A model generated the notes under the pieces. It had not been told where the DNA came from. It did not search any database and was given only the letters and a program-made list of their open reading frames with translations. A stretch of 64,000 nucleotides of DNA, taken from positions 1 through 64,000 of the forward strand of contig NZ_BAGL01000052.1 of assembly GCF_000308875.1 (NCBI RefSeq), read 5' to 3'. Shown piece by piece: positions 33,136-42,395 of the stretch; position 1 is the stretch's first letter; every line of letters starts with the position of its first letter. Origin of the DNA: Nocardia transvalensis NBRC 15921 (GTDB lineage Bacteria > Actinomycetota > Actinomycetes > Mycobacteriales > Mycobacteriaceae). The translations under genes and the position numbers were made by a program.

Positions 33136-34875
33136 ATGACCCGATTCGCGTTCGCCGGCAGAGTGTCAACGGAGGATCAGCAGGATCCCGAGACCTCCCG
33201 CAACTGGCAGCTTGCCCGTGCACAAGCGTTGATCGCCCAGCAGGGCCAGATCGTGGCCGAGTTCTTCGATGTTGGTCAGTCGCGGTCGATTCCGTGGAAA
33301 CGACGCCCGCAGGCATCTCAGTTGCTCGACACGCTGAAGGACCCTGGACGCGGGTTCGACGCGGTGGTGATCGGGGAACCGCAACGCGCCTTCTACGGCA
33401 ACCAGTTCGGGCTGACCTTCCCGGTCTTCGTGCATTACGGAGTCCAGCTGTGGGTACCCGAGGTCGGCGGACCGATCGATCCGGAATCCGAAGCCCACGA
33501 CCTGATCATGTCCGTGTTCGGCGGAATGTCCAAGGGCGAACGCAGCCGCATCAAAATTCGGGTCCGCGCGGCCATGTCCGCACAGGCCCGCATCGAAGGA
33601 CGCTACCTCGGTGGACGGCCGCCTTACGGATACCGGCTCGCCGACGCGGGGCCACACCCGAATCCAGGGAAAGCCGCCGACGGCAAGCGATTACACGTCT
33701 TGGAGGCCGACCCGGCGACTGCCCCAGTGGTCGCTCGAATCTACCGGGAGTATCTGGCGGGATTCGGGGTGTTCGCGATCGCGCAACGACTCACCGCCGA
33801 TGGAGTGCTGTGCCCGTCAGCGCACGACCGCGCCCGGAACCCGCACCGCAGCGGGGCGGCGTGGTCGAAGAGCGCGGTGCGCTCGATCCTCACCAACCCT
33901 CGGTACACCGGCTACGAGGTATGGAACAAGCAGCGCAAACAGGAATCACTGATCGACGTGGACGATGTCGCCCTGGGCCACCAGACACAGATGACCTGGA
34001 ACCCCAAGTCCGACTGGGTATTCTCTGACAAACCCGCACACCCCGCCCTCGTCAGCCGCGAAATCTTCGACCAGGTACGCCTCCGGCTCACCTCTCGCGG
34101 ACCCACCTCGACCGGCCGCATCCTGAACCGCAAACAACACCCGTACGCCTACCGCGGCCTGATCATCCACGAAGCCTGCGGACGACGAATGCAAGGCAAC
34201 TGGAACAACGGGCGCGCCCACTACCGCTGCCGCTACCCCGCCGAGTACGTACTCGCCAACGACATCGACCACCCCGGCGCCGTCTACATCCGCGAAGACC
34301 AACTCAGCGGCCCCCTCGACGACTGGCTCGCCGGCGTCTTCGCCCCCGACCGCATCCACGACACCCTCCACAAGCTCGAGCAAGCCCAACCCGACCACAC
34401 CCCCGCCCTCGGCGACGCACGACGGGCACTCGCCGCGCACGATCGCAAGCTCGCCCAATACCGGGCCGCACTCGAAGCCGGAACCGACCCCGCCCTGATC
34501 GCCACCTGGACCGCCGAAGTGCAACACCAGCGCGACCTCACCACCGCACAGATCGCAGCATTGGAAGCCAGTCGAACAGCACAGCCACAGCTGACGGCCG
34601 ACGAAATCGAGCAACTCGTCGAAACACTCGGGGGCATGGTGACGGTCCTCAACCACGCCGACCCAGAGGACAAGCTGGAGGTCTACCGCGAACTCGGACT
34701 CACGCTGACCTATGACCACACAAAAAGGACGGTCCAGGCGGAAACCCGCCCGAAACCGTCCATGTGCGTAGTGGTCGTGTCCGGAGGGGGACTTGAACCC
34801 CCACGCCCTTGTCGGGCACTAGCACCTCAAGCTAGCGCGTCTGCCATTCCGCCACCCGGACCGGTGATGGGATGA
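33136..34875 (+). CDS. Large serine recombinase/integrase
   Basis: 579 residues from an ATG with GGAGG upstream. The catalytic resolvase domain starts at once, with Ser11 in FAGRVSTEDQ. Residues 170-290 form the recombinase domain (GRPPYGYRL, then AVRSILTNPRYTGY). A zinc-ribbon region follows (CGRRMQGNW, YRCRYP), then a long coiled coil. The last 35 codons read through the antisense of a tRNA-Leu gene, so the original 3' end was joined to the tRNA on integration. It is the likely integrase of the element ending here. Confidence 0.92.
   Translation: MTRFAFAGRVSTEDQQDPETSRNWQLARAQALIAQQGQIVAEFFDVGQSRSIPWKRRPQASQLLDTLKDPGRGFDAVVIGEPQRAFYGNQFGLTFPVFVHYGVQLWVPEVGGPIDPESEAHDLIMSVFGGMSKGERSRIKIRVRAAMSAQARIEGRYLGGRPPYGYRLADAGPHPNPGKAADGKRLHVLEADPATAPVVARIYREYLAGFGVFAIAQRLTADGVLCPSAHDRARNPHRSGAAWSKSAVRSILTNPRYTGYEVWNKQRKQESLIDVDDVALGHQTQMTWNPKSDWVFSDKPAHPALVSREIFDQVRLRLTSRGPTSTGRILNRKQHPYAYRGLIIHEACGRRMQGNWNNGRAHYRCRYPAEYVLANDIDHPGAVYIREDQLSGPLDDWLAGVFAPDRIHDTLHKLEQAQPDHTPALGDARRALAAHDRKLAQYRAALEAGTDPALIATWTAEVQHQRDLTTAQIAALEASRTAQPQLTADEIEQLVETLGGMVTVLNHADPEDKLEVYRELGLTLTYDHTKRTVQAETRPKPSMCVVVVSGGGLEPPRPCRALAPQASASAIPPPGPVMG
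34778..34861 (-). tRNA. tRNA-Leu (GAG), copy 1
   Basis: 84 bases. Acceptor GTCCGGG pairs with TCCGGAC; the T-arm is GGGGGTTCAAGTCCCCC; anticodon loop TTGAGGT gives GAG. A long variable arm (TGCCCGACAAGGGC) is typical of class II tRNA. CCA is not encoded. The 3' end abuts the serine recombinase gene and its coding frame overlaps the whole tRNA on the other strand. Confidence 0.93.
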
Positions 34876-34944
34876 GCGTAGTCGATAGGGGGTTGTGGGA
34901 TGAAATCGGTTGGTGGTTGGGGGGTTCGGGGTGGGTGGTGGGGG

Positions 34945-35516
34945 TCAGTGTGGGTGCAGTCCGGCGAAGATGATCGATAGGACGCGCTGTTGGCGGTGCG
35001 GGTTCCAGCCACCCTGCACTGCGCCCTGGGTTGTGCTCGTCGGTAACGCGGCGAGGTCGTCGGTCGTGACATCGTCTCGCACGGCGGACGCGGCCTGTGC
35101 CCGCGCAAGCAATTTCGCCAGCACATCGGTGAAGCCGTGATCGTGGTGTCGACCGGGACCTCGGTGCCCACACCGGCGAGCAATTCCACGATCGTCTTCT
35201 TCTCGGCCGACTCGGCCACGAGGTAGGAGAAGAACGTGAACAGCGCCGTGGCGGGGTCTCCGTCCCGGACGAGCCGGTGCGCCTCGGCCTCCAGACGCCC
35301 CCGCAGCTCTTTGACGATCGCGGCCAGCAGGTCCCGCTTGGCCGGGAAATGCCGGAAGAGCGTGCCGATGGCTACGCCGGCGCGCCGGGCGATCTCCTCG
35401 GTCGATCGCCCAGCGCCGAATTCGCTGAAAACCTCCTCGGCCGCAGCGAGGATGCGGGTGTTGTTGCGTCGTGCGTCGGCGCGGCGCGGTGTGGCACTTT
35501 CCGATTCGTTCGGCAC
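34945..35516 (-). pseudogene. TetR-family regulator with frameshift
   Basis: The N-terminal 125 residues are a normal TetR protein: helix-turn-helix IARRAGVAIGTLFRHF and a helical ligand region. Near 35132 one base is missing, after which the expected continuation (FTDVLAKLLARAQAASAVR, then HRQQRVLSIIFAGL) lies in another frame and stops at 34945. The uncorrected frame runs on into the tRNA gene. Either a sequencing error or a recent mutation. Confidence 0.75.
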
Positions 35517-35529
35517 TGTCCGTCGTCAT

Positions 35530-35745
35530 CGAGGTGCCGTTCGCAATGTCGTCGTCCACCAGAGCGTCGACCCGAACGTCGTCGTCGGCGAGTACGAATT
35601 GGCCGGACCCATCACCACGACGGATCAGCCCGCCTCCGCGCGGTTCATCAGCGTGCTCACCGCCGAGAACGGGCAGATCGTGCATTGGCGGGAGTATCAG
35701 GACACCCTTGCCATGCTCACAGCCCTCGGCCCGCAATCCCCGTAA
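35530..35745 (+). pseudogene. SnoaL-like/NTF2-fold gene missing its N-terminal half
   Basis: The last 65 codons read as the second half of a SnoaL-like protein: DPNVVVGEYELAG, RFISVLTAENGQIVHWREYQ, ending QSP. No start or N-terminal half exists; the frame emerges directly from the 5' end of the divergent TetR gene. A deletion probably removed the intergenic region and the first half of the gene. Confidence 0.65.
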
Positions 35746-35863
35746 TCGCGCCACTGCGAACACACCCGCGCCGAACTCGAAACCCTCTGCACCCGAGCGG
35801 GTTTCACCGCCCCCCACGAGCACGTCACTCCCCGCCACCTTCCCGCCGATCGAGGCCGCACGG

Positions 35864-36223
35864 TTAGGCCGTGCCTTCCTCGTCCGGCATGCCCAGGCCC
35901 AGGTGCTCGATGTGGTAGACGGCCTCGTCGAGGAGCATGGCGACGTGGTTGTCGTAGAGGCTGTAGATCATGCTGCGGCCCTGCCGGGTCGCCGTGACCA
36001 GGCCCATGGCGCGCAGCAGGCGGAGTTGGTGGGAGACGGCGGACTGTTCCATCTCGACCGCTTCGACCAGGTCGCCGACGGAGCTGGGACCGTGGCGTAG
36101 GCGCGTGAGAATACGCAGGCGGCTGGGGGTGGCCAGCGCCTGCAGGGTGGCCGCGACCGTGGCGGCCGAGTCGGCATCCAGTTGTGCCGGGGGCGTCGTT
36201 CTGCCCTGGACTCCGTGTCCCAC
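35864..36223 (-). CDS. nmtR: NmtR-like nickel/cobalt-sensing ArsR repressor
   Basis: 119 residues. It is very like mycobacterial NmtR from the N-terminal MGHGV through the helix-turn-helix MEQSAVSHQLRLLR. The metal ligands known for NmtR are present: the N-terminal Gly2/His3, and Asp/His in SLYDNHV plus the two His of YHIEH in the last helix. NmtR releases DNA when Ni(II) or Co(II) binds. The gene faces a P1B-4 ATPase across a short region containing a perfect palindrome. GTG start. Confidence 0.92.
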   Translation of the reverse strand: MGHGVQGRTTPPAQLDADSAATVAATLQALATPSRLRILTRLRHGPSSVGDLVEAVEMEQSAVSHQLRLLRAMGLVTATRQGRSMIYSLYDNHVAMLLDEAVYHIEHLGLGMPDEEGTA

Positions 36224-36249
36224 AGCCGCTACTGTACCGTGCGGTGATT

Positions 36250-36269
36250 ACATGAAGACGTCTTCATGT
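36250..36269. promoter_or_regulatory. NmtR operator, perfect 20-base palindrome
   Basis: ACATGAAGACGTCTTCATGT is a perfect inverted repeat midway between nmtR and the ATPase gene. The ATGAA-6-TTCAT spacing is typical of ArsR-family operators. It is placed to repress both divergent promoters. Confidence 0.85.
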
Positions 36270-36298
36270 GTTCCTGTAAGGTGGACGGAGTGTCGGAG

Positions 36299-38446
36299 AT
36301 GACCACAGCGCTTTCGGCCGGCTCACGCACCGGCCGTACGCGAATATCGACGCTGCCCGAGGTGCGGTGGGCCGCGCTGGCGACCGCGCTGTTCGTGGCC
36401 GGGCTGTCGGCGCAGTGGCTGGGCGCGCCCGCGTGGCTGTGGTGGGCGCTGTACCTGGCGTGCTATGCCTGCGGCGGGTGGGAGCCGCTGGGCGCGGGCC
36501 TGAATGCCCTGCGGGACAAGACACTCGACGTCGATCTGCTGATGATCGTCGCCGCGCTCGGCGCCGCGGCGATCGGGCAGATCTTCGACGGCGCGCTGCT
36601 GATCGTCATCTTCGCGACCTCGGGCGCGCTGGAGGCGGTCCTGACCCAGCGCACCGCCGATTCGGTGCGCAGCCTGCTGCACCTCGCGCCCGACCGCGCG
36701 ACCGTCGTCGACGACAGCGGGCGGGAGCGGGTTGTCGATGCCGCCGATCTGGCTCCCGGCGCGGTAATCGTGGTCCGGCCCGGGGAGCGCATCGGCGCGG
36801 ACGGCACGGTCGTGGCCGGGGACAGCGACGTCGACCAGGCGTCCATCACCGGCGAGCCGCTCCCGGCTCCGAAGCGGGCGGGCGACGAGGTCTTCGCGGG
36901 AACGGTCAACGGCACCGGCATGTTGCGGGTGCGGGTGGAACGGGATGCCTCGGACTTCGTCGTGGCCCGGATCGTCGCGATGGTCGAGCGGGCCTCGGCG
37001 ACGAAGGCGAAGGCGCAGTTGTTCGTCGAGCGGGTCGAGCAGTGGTATTCGACCGGGGTGATCGCGGCGACCGTCGCGATTCTGTTGATCCCCTTGGCAT
37101 TCGGTGCACCTTTGCAGTCAGCGCTGCTGCGGGCGATGACGTTCATGATCGTGGCGTCGCCGTGTGCCGTGGTACTGGCGACCATGCCGCCGCTGCTGGC
37201 GGCGATGGCCACCGCGGGACGGCACGGCGTGCTGGTGAAGTCCGCGATCGTGATGGAGCGCCTGGGCGGCGTCACGACGGTGGCGTTCGACAAGACCGGC
37301 ACCTTGACACGTGGCGAGCCGCGCCTGGCCGATATCGTCTGCGGCGATACCGCTCTCGGCAGCGATCGCCTCCTTGCACTCGCTGCCGCGGCCGAGCATT
37401 CCAGCGAACATCCGATCGCGCGGGCTATCGTCACGGCCGCCCGGAAACGCGGGCTCGAACTCCCGCACGCCACGAATTTCGAGTCGCTGCCCGGGCAGGG
37501 TGTGCGGGCCACCGTCGGCGGGCTGGACATCCGCATCGGCAGTCCGGCGCGCCTGTTCTCCGAAATAGCATTGGCCGGAGTGACAGGTGGCGAACCGGGT
37601 CGGAGCGGAAACGTCGAAGGCGAATCGGCGTGGACCGCAGAGGCCGAGGCCGGAAACGCTGCGGCCGAACGCCTTCCGGCACCGGCCCGCGAGGCGATCA
37701 TCGATGCGGAATCGGCGGGTAAGACCGCGGTCGTCGTGATGATCGAGGGCGCGGTCGCCGGAGTGCTGGCGGTTGCTGATCAGCCGCGACCCGAGGCAGC
37801 GGACGCGGTACGGGCGCTGACCCGGCTGACAGCGTCGCCGCCGGTCCTGCTCACCGGCGACAACCCGCGCGCCGCGGCGACCCTCGCCGGGCAGGTGGGC
37901 ATCTCCGACGTCCGGGCCCGCCTGCTCCCCCAGGACAAGGTGGCCGCCGTCACCGCGCTGGAGAACGACGGTCACCGCGTCGCTGTGGTCGGCGACGGCG
38001 TCAACGACGCCCCCGCCCTCGCCGCCGCACATACCGGAATCGCCATGGGCCGCAACGGATCCGACCTCGCGCTCGACACCGCCGATGTGGTGCTGGTCCG
38101 CGACGATCTCACGGCGGTCCCGGCGGTCATCGCCCTCTCCCGCCGCGCGAAACGCATTGTCGTCGCGAATCTCGCCCTCGCCGCGACCTTCATCGCGGTC
38201 CTGGTCGTCTGGGATCTCGCCGGGCACCTGCCGCTGCCGCTGGGTGTGGCCGGTCACGAGGGATCCACCGTCCTGGTCGGCCTCAACGGCATGCGCCTGC
38301 TCGCCTCCCGCGCCTGGACCGGTGGCCGCGGACCGTCGTCCCGCACCCGAAACCAGAGCACCGCCGACAGCCAACCGCCATCCCACGAGCGGAGCCGGCA
38401 CAGCGCCGCCGGTCGAGAGAGGTTGCCTGTCCACACCGGAAGGTAG
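36299..38446 (+). CDS. ctpJ: P1B-4-type metal-transporting ATPase (Ni/Co efflux)
   Basis: 715 residues from an ATG with GGAG; a GTG three codons earlier is possible. Ordered motifs: TGEP (184-187), the membrane metal site SPC (287-289), phosphorylation DKTGT (331-335), GDGVNDAP and, in the last helix, HEGST. SPC with HEGST identifies the P1B-4 subgroup, which exports Co, Ni or Fe. There is no N-terminal CxxC metal-binding domain. Mycobacterial NmtR controls the homologous ctpJ, so substrate and regulation fit. Functionally complete. Confidence 0.93.
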   Translation: MTTALSAGSRTGRTRISTLPEVRWAALATALFVAGLSAQWLGAPAWLWWALYLACYACGGWEPLGAGLNALRDKTLDVDLLMIVAALGAAAIGQIFDGALLIVIFATSGALEAVLTQRTADSVRSLLHLAPDRATVVDDSGRERVVDAADLAPGAVIVVRPGERIGADGTVVAGDSDVDQASITGEPLPAPKRAGDEVFAGTVNGTGMLRVRVERDASDFVVARIVAMVERASATKAKAQLFVERVEQWYSTGVIAATVAILLIPLAFGAPLQSALLRAMTFMIVASPCAVVLATMPPLLAAMATAGRHGVLVKSAIVMERLGGVTTVAFDKTGTLTRGEPRLADIVCGDTALGSDRLLALAAAAEHSSEHPIARAIVTAARKRGLELPHATNFESLPGQGVRATVGGLDIRIGSPARLFSEIALAGVTGGEPGRSGNVEGESAWTAEAEAGNAAAERLPAPAREAIIDAESAGKTAVVVMIEGAVAGVLAVADQPRPEAADAVRALTRLTASPPVLLTGDNPRAAATLAGQVGISDVRARLLPQDKVAAVTALENDGHRVAVVGDGVNDAPALAAAHTGIAMGRNGSDLALDTADVVLVRDDLTAVPAVIALSRRAKRIVVANLALAATFIAVLVVWDLAGHLPLPLGVAGHEGSTVLVGLNGMRLLASRAWTGGRGPSSRTRNQSTADSQPPSHERSRHSAAGRERLPVHTGR

Positions 38447-38461
38447 ATTCGCCGGTGGTCG

Positions 38462-39898
38462 TCATTCCCCTGCCGAGACCAGGTCACGAGCGACAGGGGC
38501 AGCCGCGGACGTGTTGCGGGGCAGCACGATCAGGGCGATGAGTACCGCGCCGACGAGGAGTCCGGCGCTGAGGGTGAGGCCGAGTGCGTAGCCGTCGTTC
38601 AGGGCGGCCGGCGTGACGGCAGAGCCGGTGCGGTGGCCGGCCGCGGTGCCGAGGGCGGCGAGTCCGAGGGACGCGCCGAGCTGGCGTGAACTGTTGAGCA
38701 GCGCGGAGGCCGTCCCGGTCTCGTGAGCGGCGACGCCGGAGGTGGCGACGGACACCACGGGCGCGAGGCAGAGACCGAAGCCGACGCTGGCGACGATCGA
38801 CGGTCCGAGGACGTTCACGAGGAAGGAACCGCCGGGTTCGATCAACCCGAACCACGCGAATCCGGTCGCGGTCAGCAACCCGCCGCCCACCATCAGCGCC
38901 CGGGGAGCCACGCGGTAACCCAGTTTCACGGCGAGCACCGACCCGGCGATCACCCCCAGCGCGAACGGCAGGAATTCGACCCCCGCCAGCGCGGGCCCGG
39001 CCCCGAGCACCCGCTGCACGTAGAGCGAGACGAAGTAGAAGGCCGCGGCCATGGCGGCGCCGAGCAACAGGTTGTAGCCGTTGGCCCCAGCCACAGAACG
39101 ATTCGCGAAAAGGCCGAGCCGGACGAGAGGTTCACGCCGAGTGGTCCGCTCGACGTGTACGAACGCGGCCAGCAGCGCGACGGCGGCCACCAGCGTCGTC
39201 ACGGTCACCGGCGACGTCCACGAGTACTGATCGGTGCGGACCACGCCGAACACCAGCAGCGTCATCCCCGCCGTCGCCAGCACCGCGCCGAGCACATCCG
39301 GCCGCCCGCCCCGAACCGGCGCATCGGCCGACACGCTGCGCCAGGCCAGCACCAGCGCACCCGCGGCCATCGGCACATTCACGAACATCACCCAGCGCCA
39401 GCCCGCGTACTCGGTGAGCAGCCCGCCGAGCAGTACGCCGAAGGCTCCCCCGGCGGCATTCATCGCACTCCACACCCCGAACGCCCGCACCCGCTCCCGG
39501 CCCGTGGGAAATGTGGCCGTGAGCAGTGCCAGCGCCGCCGGAGCCAGGGCCGCCGCGCCGATGCCCTGCACCGCCCGCGCCGCGACCAGATGGCCCGGCT
39601 CCTGTGCGAACCCACCGAGCAGCGAGGCCAGCCCGAACAGTCCCAGTCCCAGCAGCAGTATCCGCTTGCGGCCGTACCGGTCGGCGGCCTTGCCGCCCAG
39701 CAGGAGCAGACCGCCGAAGGTGAGCGCGTAGGCGTGGATCACCCACGTCAACCCCGCCGCCCCGAAACCGAGACCGGCCCCGATCTGCGGAAGTCCGACG
39801 TTCACGACCGACAGGTCCAGCGACACCATGAATTGCACGACGGCCACCGCGGCGAGGATCAGCCCCGGTCGCGCGCCCGTTCTCGACTTTTCGAACAT
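38462..39898 (-). CDS. DHA2-family (EmrB/QacA) drug efflux transporter
   Basis: 478 residues from the ATG at 39898. About 14 hydrophobic segments. The signature motif GGKAADRYGRKR follows helix 2, and the helix-5 region contains GGAFGVLLGGLL, as in drug-proton antiporters. It is transcribed divergently from a TetR gene. No ribosome site precedes the ATG, and a palindrome covers the start, so the mRNA may be leaderless and repressed by the neighbour. Substrate unknown. Confidence 0.9.
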   Translation of the reverse strand: MFEKSRTGARPGLILAAVAVVQFMVSLDLSVVNVGLPQIGAGLGFGAAGLTWVIHAYALTFGGLLLLGGKAADRYGRKRILLLGLGLFGLASLLGGFAQEPGHLVAARAVQGIGAAALAPAALALLTATFPTGRERVRAFGVWSAMNAAGGAFGVLLGGLLTEYAGWRWVMFVNVPMAAGALVLAWRSVSADAPVRGGRPDVLGAVLATAGMTLLVFGVVRTDQYSWTSPVTVTTLVAAVALLAAFVHVERTTRREPLVRLGLFANRSVAGANGYNLLLGAAMAAAFYFVSLYVQRVLGAGPALAGVEFLPFALGVIAGSVLAVKLGYRVAPRALMVGGGLLTATGFAWFGLIEPGGSFLVNVLGPSIVASVGFGLCLAPVVSVATSGVAAHETGTASALLNSSRQLGASLGLAALGTAAGHRTGSAVTPAALNDGYALGLTLSAGLLVGAVLIALIVLPRNTSAAAPVARDLVSAGE

Positions 39899-39907
39899 GT
39901 TCCGAAA
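39889..39907. promoter_or_regulatory. Probable TetR operator over the transporter start
   Basis: TTTCGAACATGTTCCGAAA is an inverted repeat with one extra base. It overlaps the transporter ATG and lies 27 bases from the TetR gene, so a bound repressor would block both. Confidence 0.6.
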
Positions 39908-39933
39908 GTAGCACCGGCGAATCGGGCTGTCGA

Positions 39934-40611
39934 GTGGGCAAGCATGATGGGACGGTGCCCCGAACACACGCATCGCAGGGCCGTACCGGGCGGCCGCCGC
40001 TGACCTCGCGCCCGCAGATCCTCGTGGCGGCGCGGCGGCTCATCGATCGAGACGGCTGGGAGAAGCTGACGATCCGGCGGCTGGCCGCCGAACTCGGCAT
40101 CGGCGCGACGACCCTCTACCACCACGTGCGCGACAAGGAGGATCTGCTGGTCCAGCTGCTCGACGACTACGTCGACCAGACCGAGCGGCCCGACCTCCCC
40201 GACGACCCGCGCGAGCGAATCGTGGTGGCCGCCACCGCGATGCACGACGCGCTGGCGGCTTGGCCGTGGGCCGCCGAGGTGCTCACGGTCGACGGCTTCG
40301 TCGGCCTGCTCAGCGAATCCGCGCTGTGGATGGTCGAATCCGTCGTGGCCGCGGCCCTCGACGCCGGATGCGACACCGAGCGGGCCGTCGACGTCTTCCG
40401 CGGCATCTGGTACTACACCGTCGGCGAGATTCTCGTCCGCGCGAACTCGACCCGGCGTCCGGCCTTGCGCGACATCGACTTCGGCGGTTTCGACGCCGAC
40501 CGGCTGCCGCGCCTGGCCGCCATCGCCGGCCGCTGGCCCGAACTCGCGGCGCGCGACACCTACTCGCAGGGACTACGCGCCTTCGTCGACGGGCTGCTCC
40601 CGGCGACCTAG
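39934..40611 (+). CDS. TetR-family regulator with TetR_C-type ligand domain
   Basis: 225 residues from a GTG at 39934; a second GTG at 39955 is equally possible. The DNA-binding part contains RRLAAELGIGATTLYHHV. The larger C-terminal domain is of the type seen in tetracycline-repressor relatives (PF02909-like). It is divergent from the DHA2 transporter and presumably represses it until a drug binds. Confidence 0.88.
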   Translation: MGKHDGTVPRTHASQGRTGRPPLTSRPQILVAARRLIDRDGWEKLTIRRLAAELGIGATTLYHHVRDKEDLLVQLLDDYVDQTERPDLPDDPRERIVVAATAMHDALAAWPWAAEVLTVDGFVGLLSESALWMVESVVAAALDAGCDTERAVDVFRGIWYYTVGEILVRANSTRRPALRDIDFGGFDADRLPRLAAIAGRWPELAARDTYSQGLRAFVDGLLPAT

Positions 40612-40696
40612 TTGTATGAGGCCATGGCCTTGGTGACGCCGGGCTGGAGCGCGGGAAGCGGGGCTGTCCCCTATGGCTCCCCGGCGTCGGCGTGGG

Positions 40697-41083
40697 TCAC
40701 GCGTCGCGGTGGAACGAGTCCGTGTTGGACAGCACGGCGTGCGCCCAGGGCAGCTCGATTTCGGTGGGTTCCGCATCCGGCTGCGGTCGTTTGACAGCCC
40801 GGTCGGAAACGACGTGCCAGGCCATATGCAGCGTGCCCCCGCGAACAAGCCCGGTGAACGACGCGATCGAGGTGGGGTCGTTCGTGGTGGCAAACGCGAA
40901 ATGAAGCGCGTTTTCCCTGCTCAGGCCAATGATAGGCACCGTCGCGCCGGCGAACGAACTGTCCCCGAGCGCCGTCGTGAACGTTCCTTCGATGCGGCCG
41001 TCCCTGTCATCGGTGATGTGCAGGCGAGAGCCGTACTCGTTGATCCATGTGCCGGTCCAGGTTCCTGGCGTGTTGTTGTTCAT
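40697..41083 (-). CDS. Avidin-family protein without signal peptide
   Basis: 128 residues from an ATG with TGAGGG upstream. The strands match streptavidin: GTWINEYGSRL (with the Asn and Ser that contact biotin), DGRIEGTF, SIASFTGL, HMAWHVV (the conserved Trp) and LPWAHAV followed by NTDSF, where Trp and the biotin-binding Asp fit. The tyrosine and one Trp of streptavidin are replaced by Phe. Known avidins are usually secreted, yet no signal peptide is visible. It may bind biotin or another small molecule in the cytoplasm. Confidence 0.75.
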   Translation of the reverse strand: MNNNTPGTWTGTWINEYGSRLHITDDRDGRIEGTFTTALGDSSFAGATVPIIGLSRENALHFAFATTNDPTSIASFTGLVRGGTLHMAWHVVSDRAVKRPQPDAEPTEIELPWAHAVLSNTDSFHRDA

Positions 41084-41157
41084 GCCCTCAGGGTGCGCGG
41101 GCGGGGCTGCCGAGTGTGAGTGGCTTGTTTGCCTCCCTTCGTGGTTATCATGCCACC

Positions 41158-42132
41158 ATGCTTCAGGTCGTCGCACTGGTGGCGGAACCACAGGCATCGT
41201 TCGAACTCGCCTGTGTCGCCGACGTTTTCGGTATCGAACGTGATGGGGTGCCACCCTGGGCCGACTTCCGGGTAGCCGCTGAACAACCAGGGCCGGTACG
41301 GGCCAAGGCGGGCTACCACATCGTTGTCGAGCACGGCTTGGACTCGGTCACCGACGCCGAGATAGTGTTCGTGACCGGATGGCCGACACCTGACGAGCCG
41401 CCCTCCCGCTCGCTCACGGACGCGCTGGTACGCGCGCACGCCCACGGCGCGACCGTCGTCGGCTTGTGCTCGGGAACCTACGTGCTGGCGGCCGTGGGCC
41501 TGCTCGACGGCCGTACGGCGACAACGCACTGGTCACAGACCGACGACCTGGCCCGCCGATACCCATCCGTTCAGGTCACGCCCGATGTGCTCTTTGTCGA
41601 TCACGGCGACGTCGCCACCAGCGGCGGCGCCGGTGCCGCCGCCGACCTCGCACTGCACATCGTCCGTCGCCGCTGCGGAGCCAGCCTCGCCGATACCATC
41701 GCTCGGCACATGGTGTTACCGCCGCACCGCGTCGGCGGGCAACGGCAATATGCGATCCAACCCCAGCGACGCCACACCCCCGGGGCGATGGGCGGACTAC
41801 TGGACTGGTGCGTAGACCACCTCGCCCAGGACCTGAGCCTGAGGGCGCTGGCGAAACGGTCCGGTCTCTCCGCGCGGACCCTGCACCGTCGATTCGAGAC
41901 ACAACTCGGCACGACACCGGCAGCATGGGTCCAACAGCAACGCATGATGCGCGCCGCCACGCTCCTGCAAACCACCGACCTTCCAGTCGCTGCCATCGCT
42001 GCATCCGTGGGGCTCAGCGACCCGGCCAACTTCCGCAAGCAATTCCGTTCGGCAACCGGAATCAACCCCAACCGCTACCGCGACACCTTCACCTCGGCCA
42101 CCATGAACAACGTCCTGACCCGCAACACCTAG
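41158..42132 (+). CDS. GlxA-type regulator (DJ-1/PfpI domain plus AraC)
   Basis: 324 residues. Residues 1-190 form a DJ-1/PfpI-like domain with the nucleophile-elbow Cys in VGLCSGTYVLA. Residues 215-315 hold the AraC helix-turn-helix pair (LRALAKRSGLSARTLHRRF and AASVGLSDPANFRKQF). Such proteins sense small molecules and often activate a neighbouring gene. The divergent avidin-like gene is the nearest target. The ATG is preceded by no clear ribosome site. Confidence 0.9.
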   Translation: MLQVVALVAEPQASFELACVADVFGIERDGVPPWADFRVAAEQPGPVRAKAGYHIVVEHGLDSVTDAEIVFVTGWPTPDEPPSRSLTDALVRAHAHGATVVGLCSGTYVLAAVGLLDGRTATTHWSQTDDLARRYPSVQVTPDVLFVDHGDVATSGGAGAAADLALHIVRRRCGASLADTIARHMVLPPHRVGGQRQYAIQPQRRHTPGAMGGLLDWCVDHLAQDLSLRALAKRSGLSARTLHRRFETQLGTTPAAWVQQQRMMRAATLLQTTDLPVAAIAASVGLSDPANFRKQFRSATGINPNRYRDTFTSATMNNVLTRNT

Positions 42133-42395
42133 TCAGACGGCCCGCGCCGTCCCGGGCGCGTCGTCGTCCTCGCCCCGCATGGCGTAGACGCGCTCGAGGA
42201 AGTCGCGGTGCGCGCGCAGCGTCGAATCCAGCAGTTCCCGCCAGGTGCGGCGATCGACCCGGGTATCGCTCGCCCTCCGCCACAATGCCGCAGTTGCGCG
42301 CGTCTACCCGCCAGTCCGGGCGTTCTATGCCGAACCGACCGGCCAGCTGCCGATTCAGTTTGATGCCTGATTCCGACTTGCGCCGGGTGGGATCA
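42133..42395 (-). pseudogene. Fragment of an unidentified gene
   Basis: Two protein-like pieces in different frames: DWRVDARNCGIVAEGE (upstream) and DTRVDRRTWRELLDSTLRAH, which continues to the stop at 42133. There is no start; the upper part overlaps the stop of the nuclease gene. A frameshift near 42275 separates the pieces. It looks like the C-terminal end of a decayed gene of unknown family. Confidence 0.5.
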
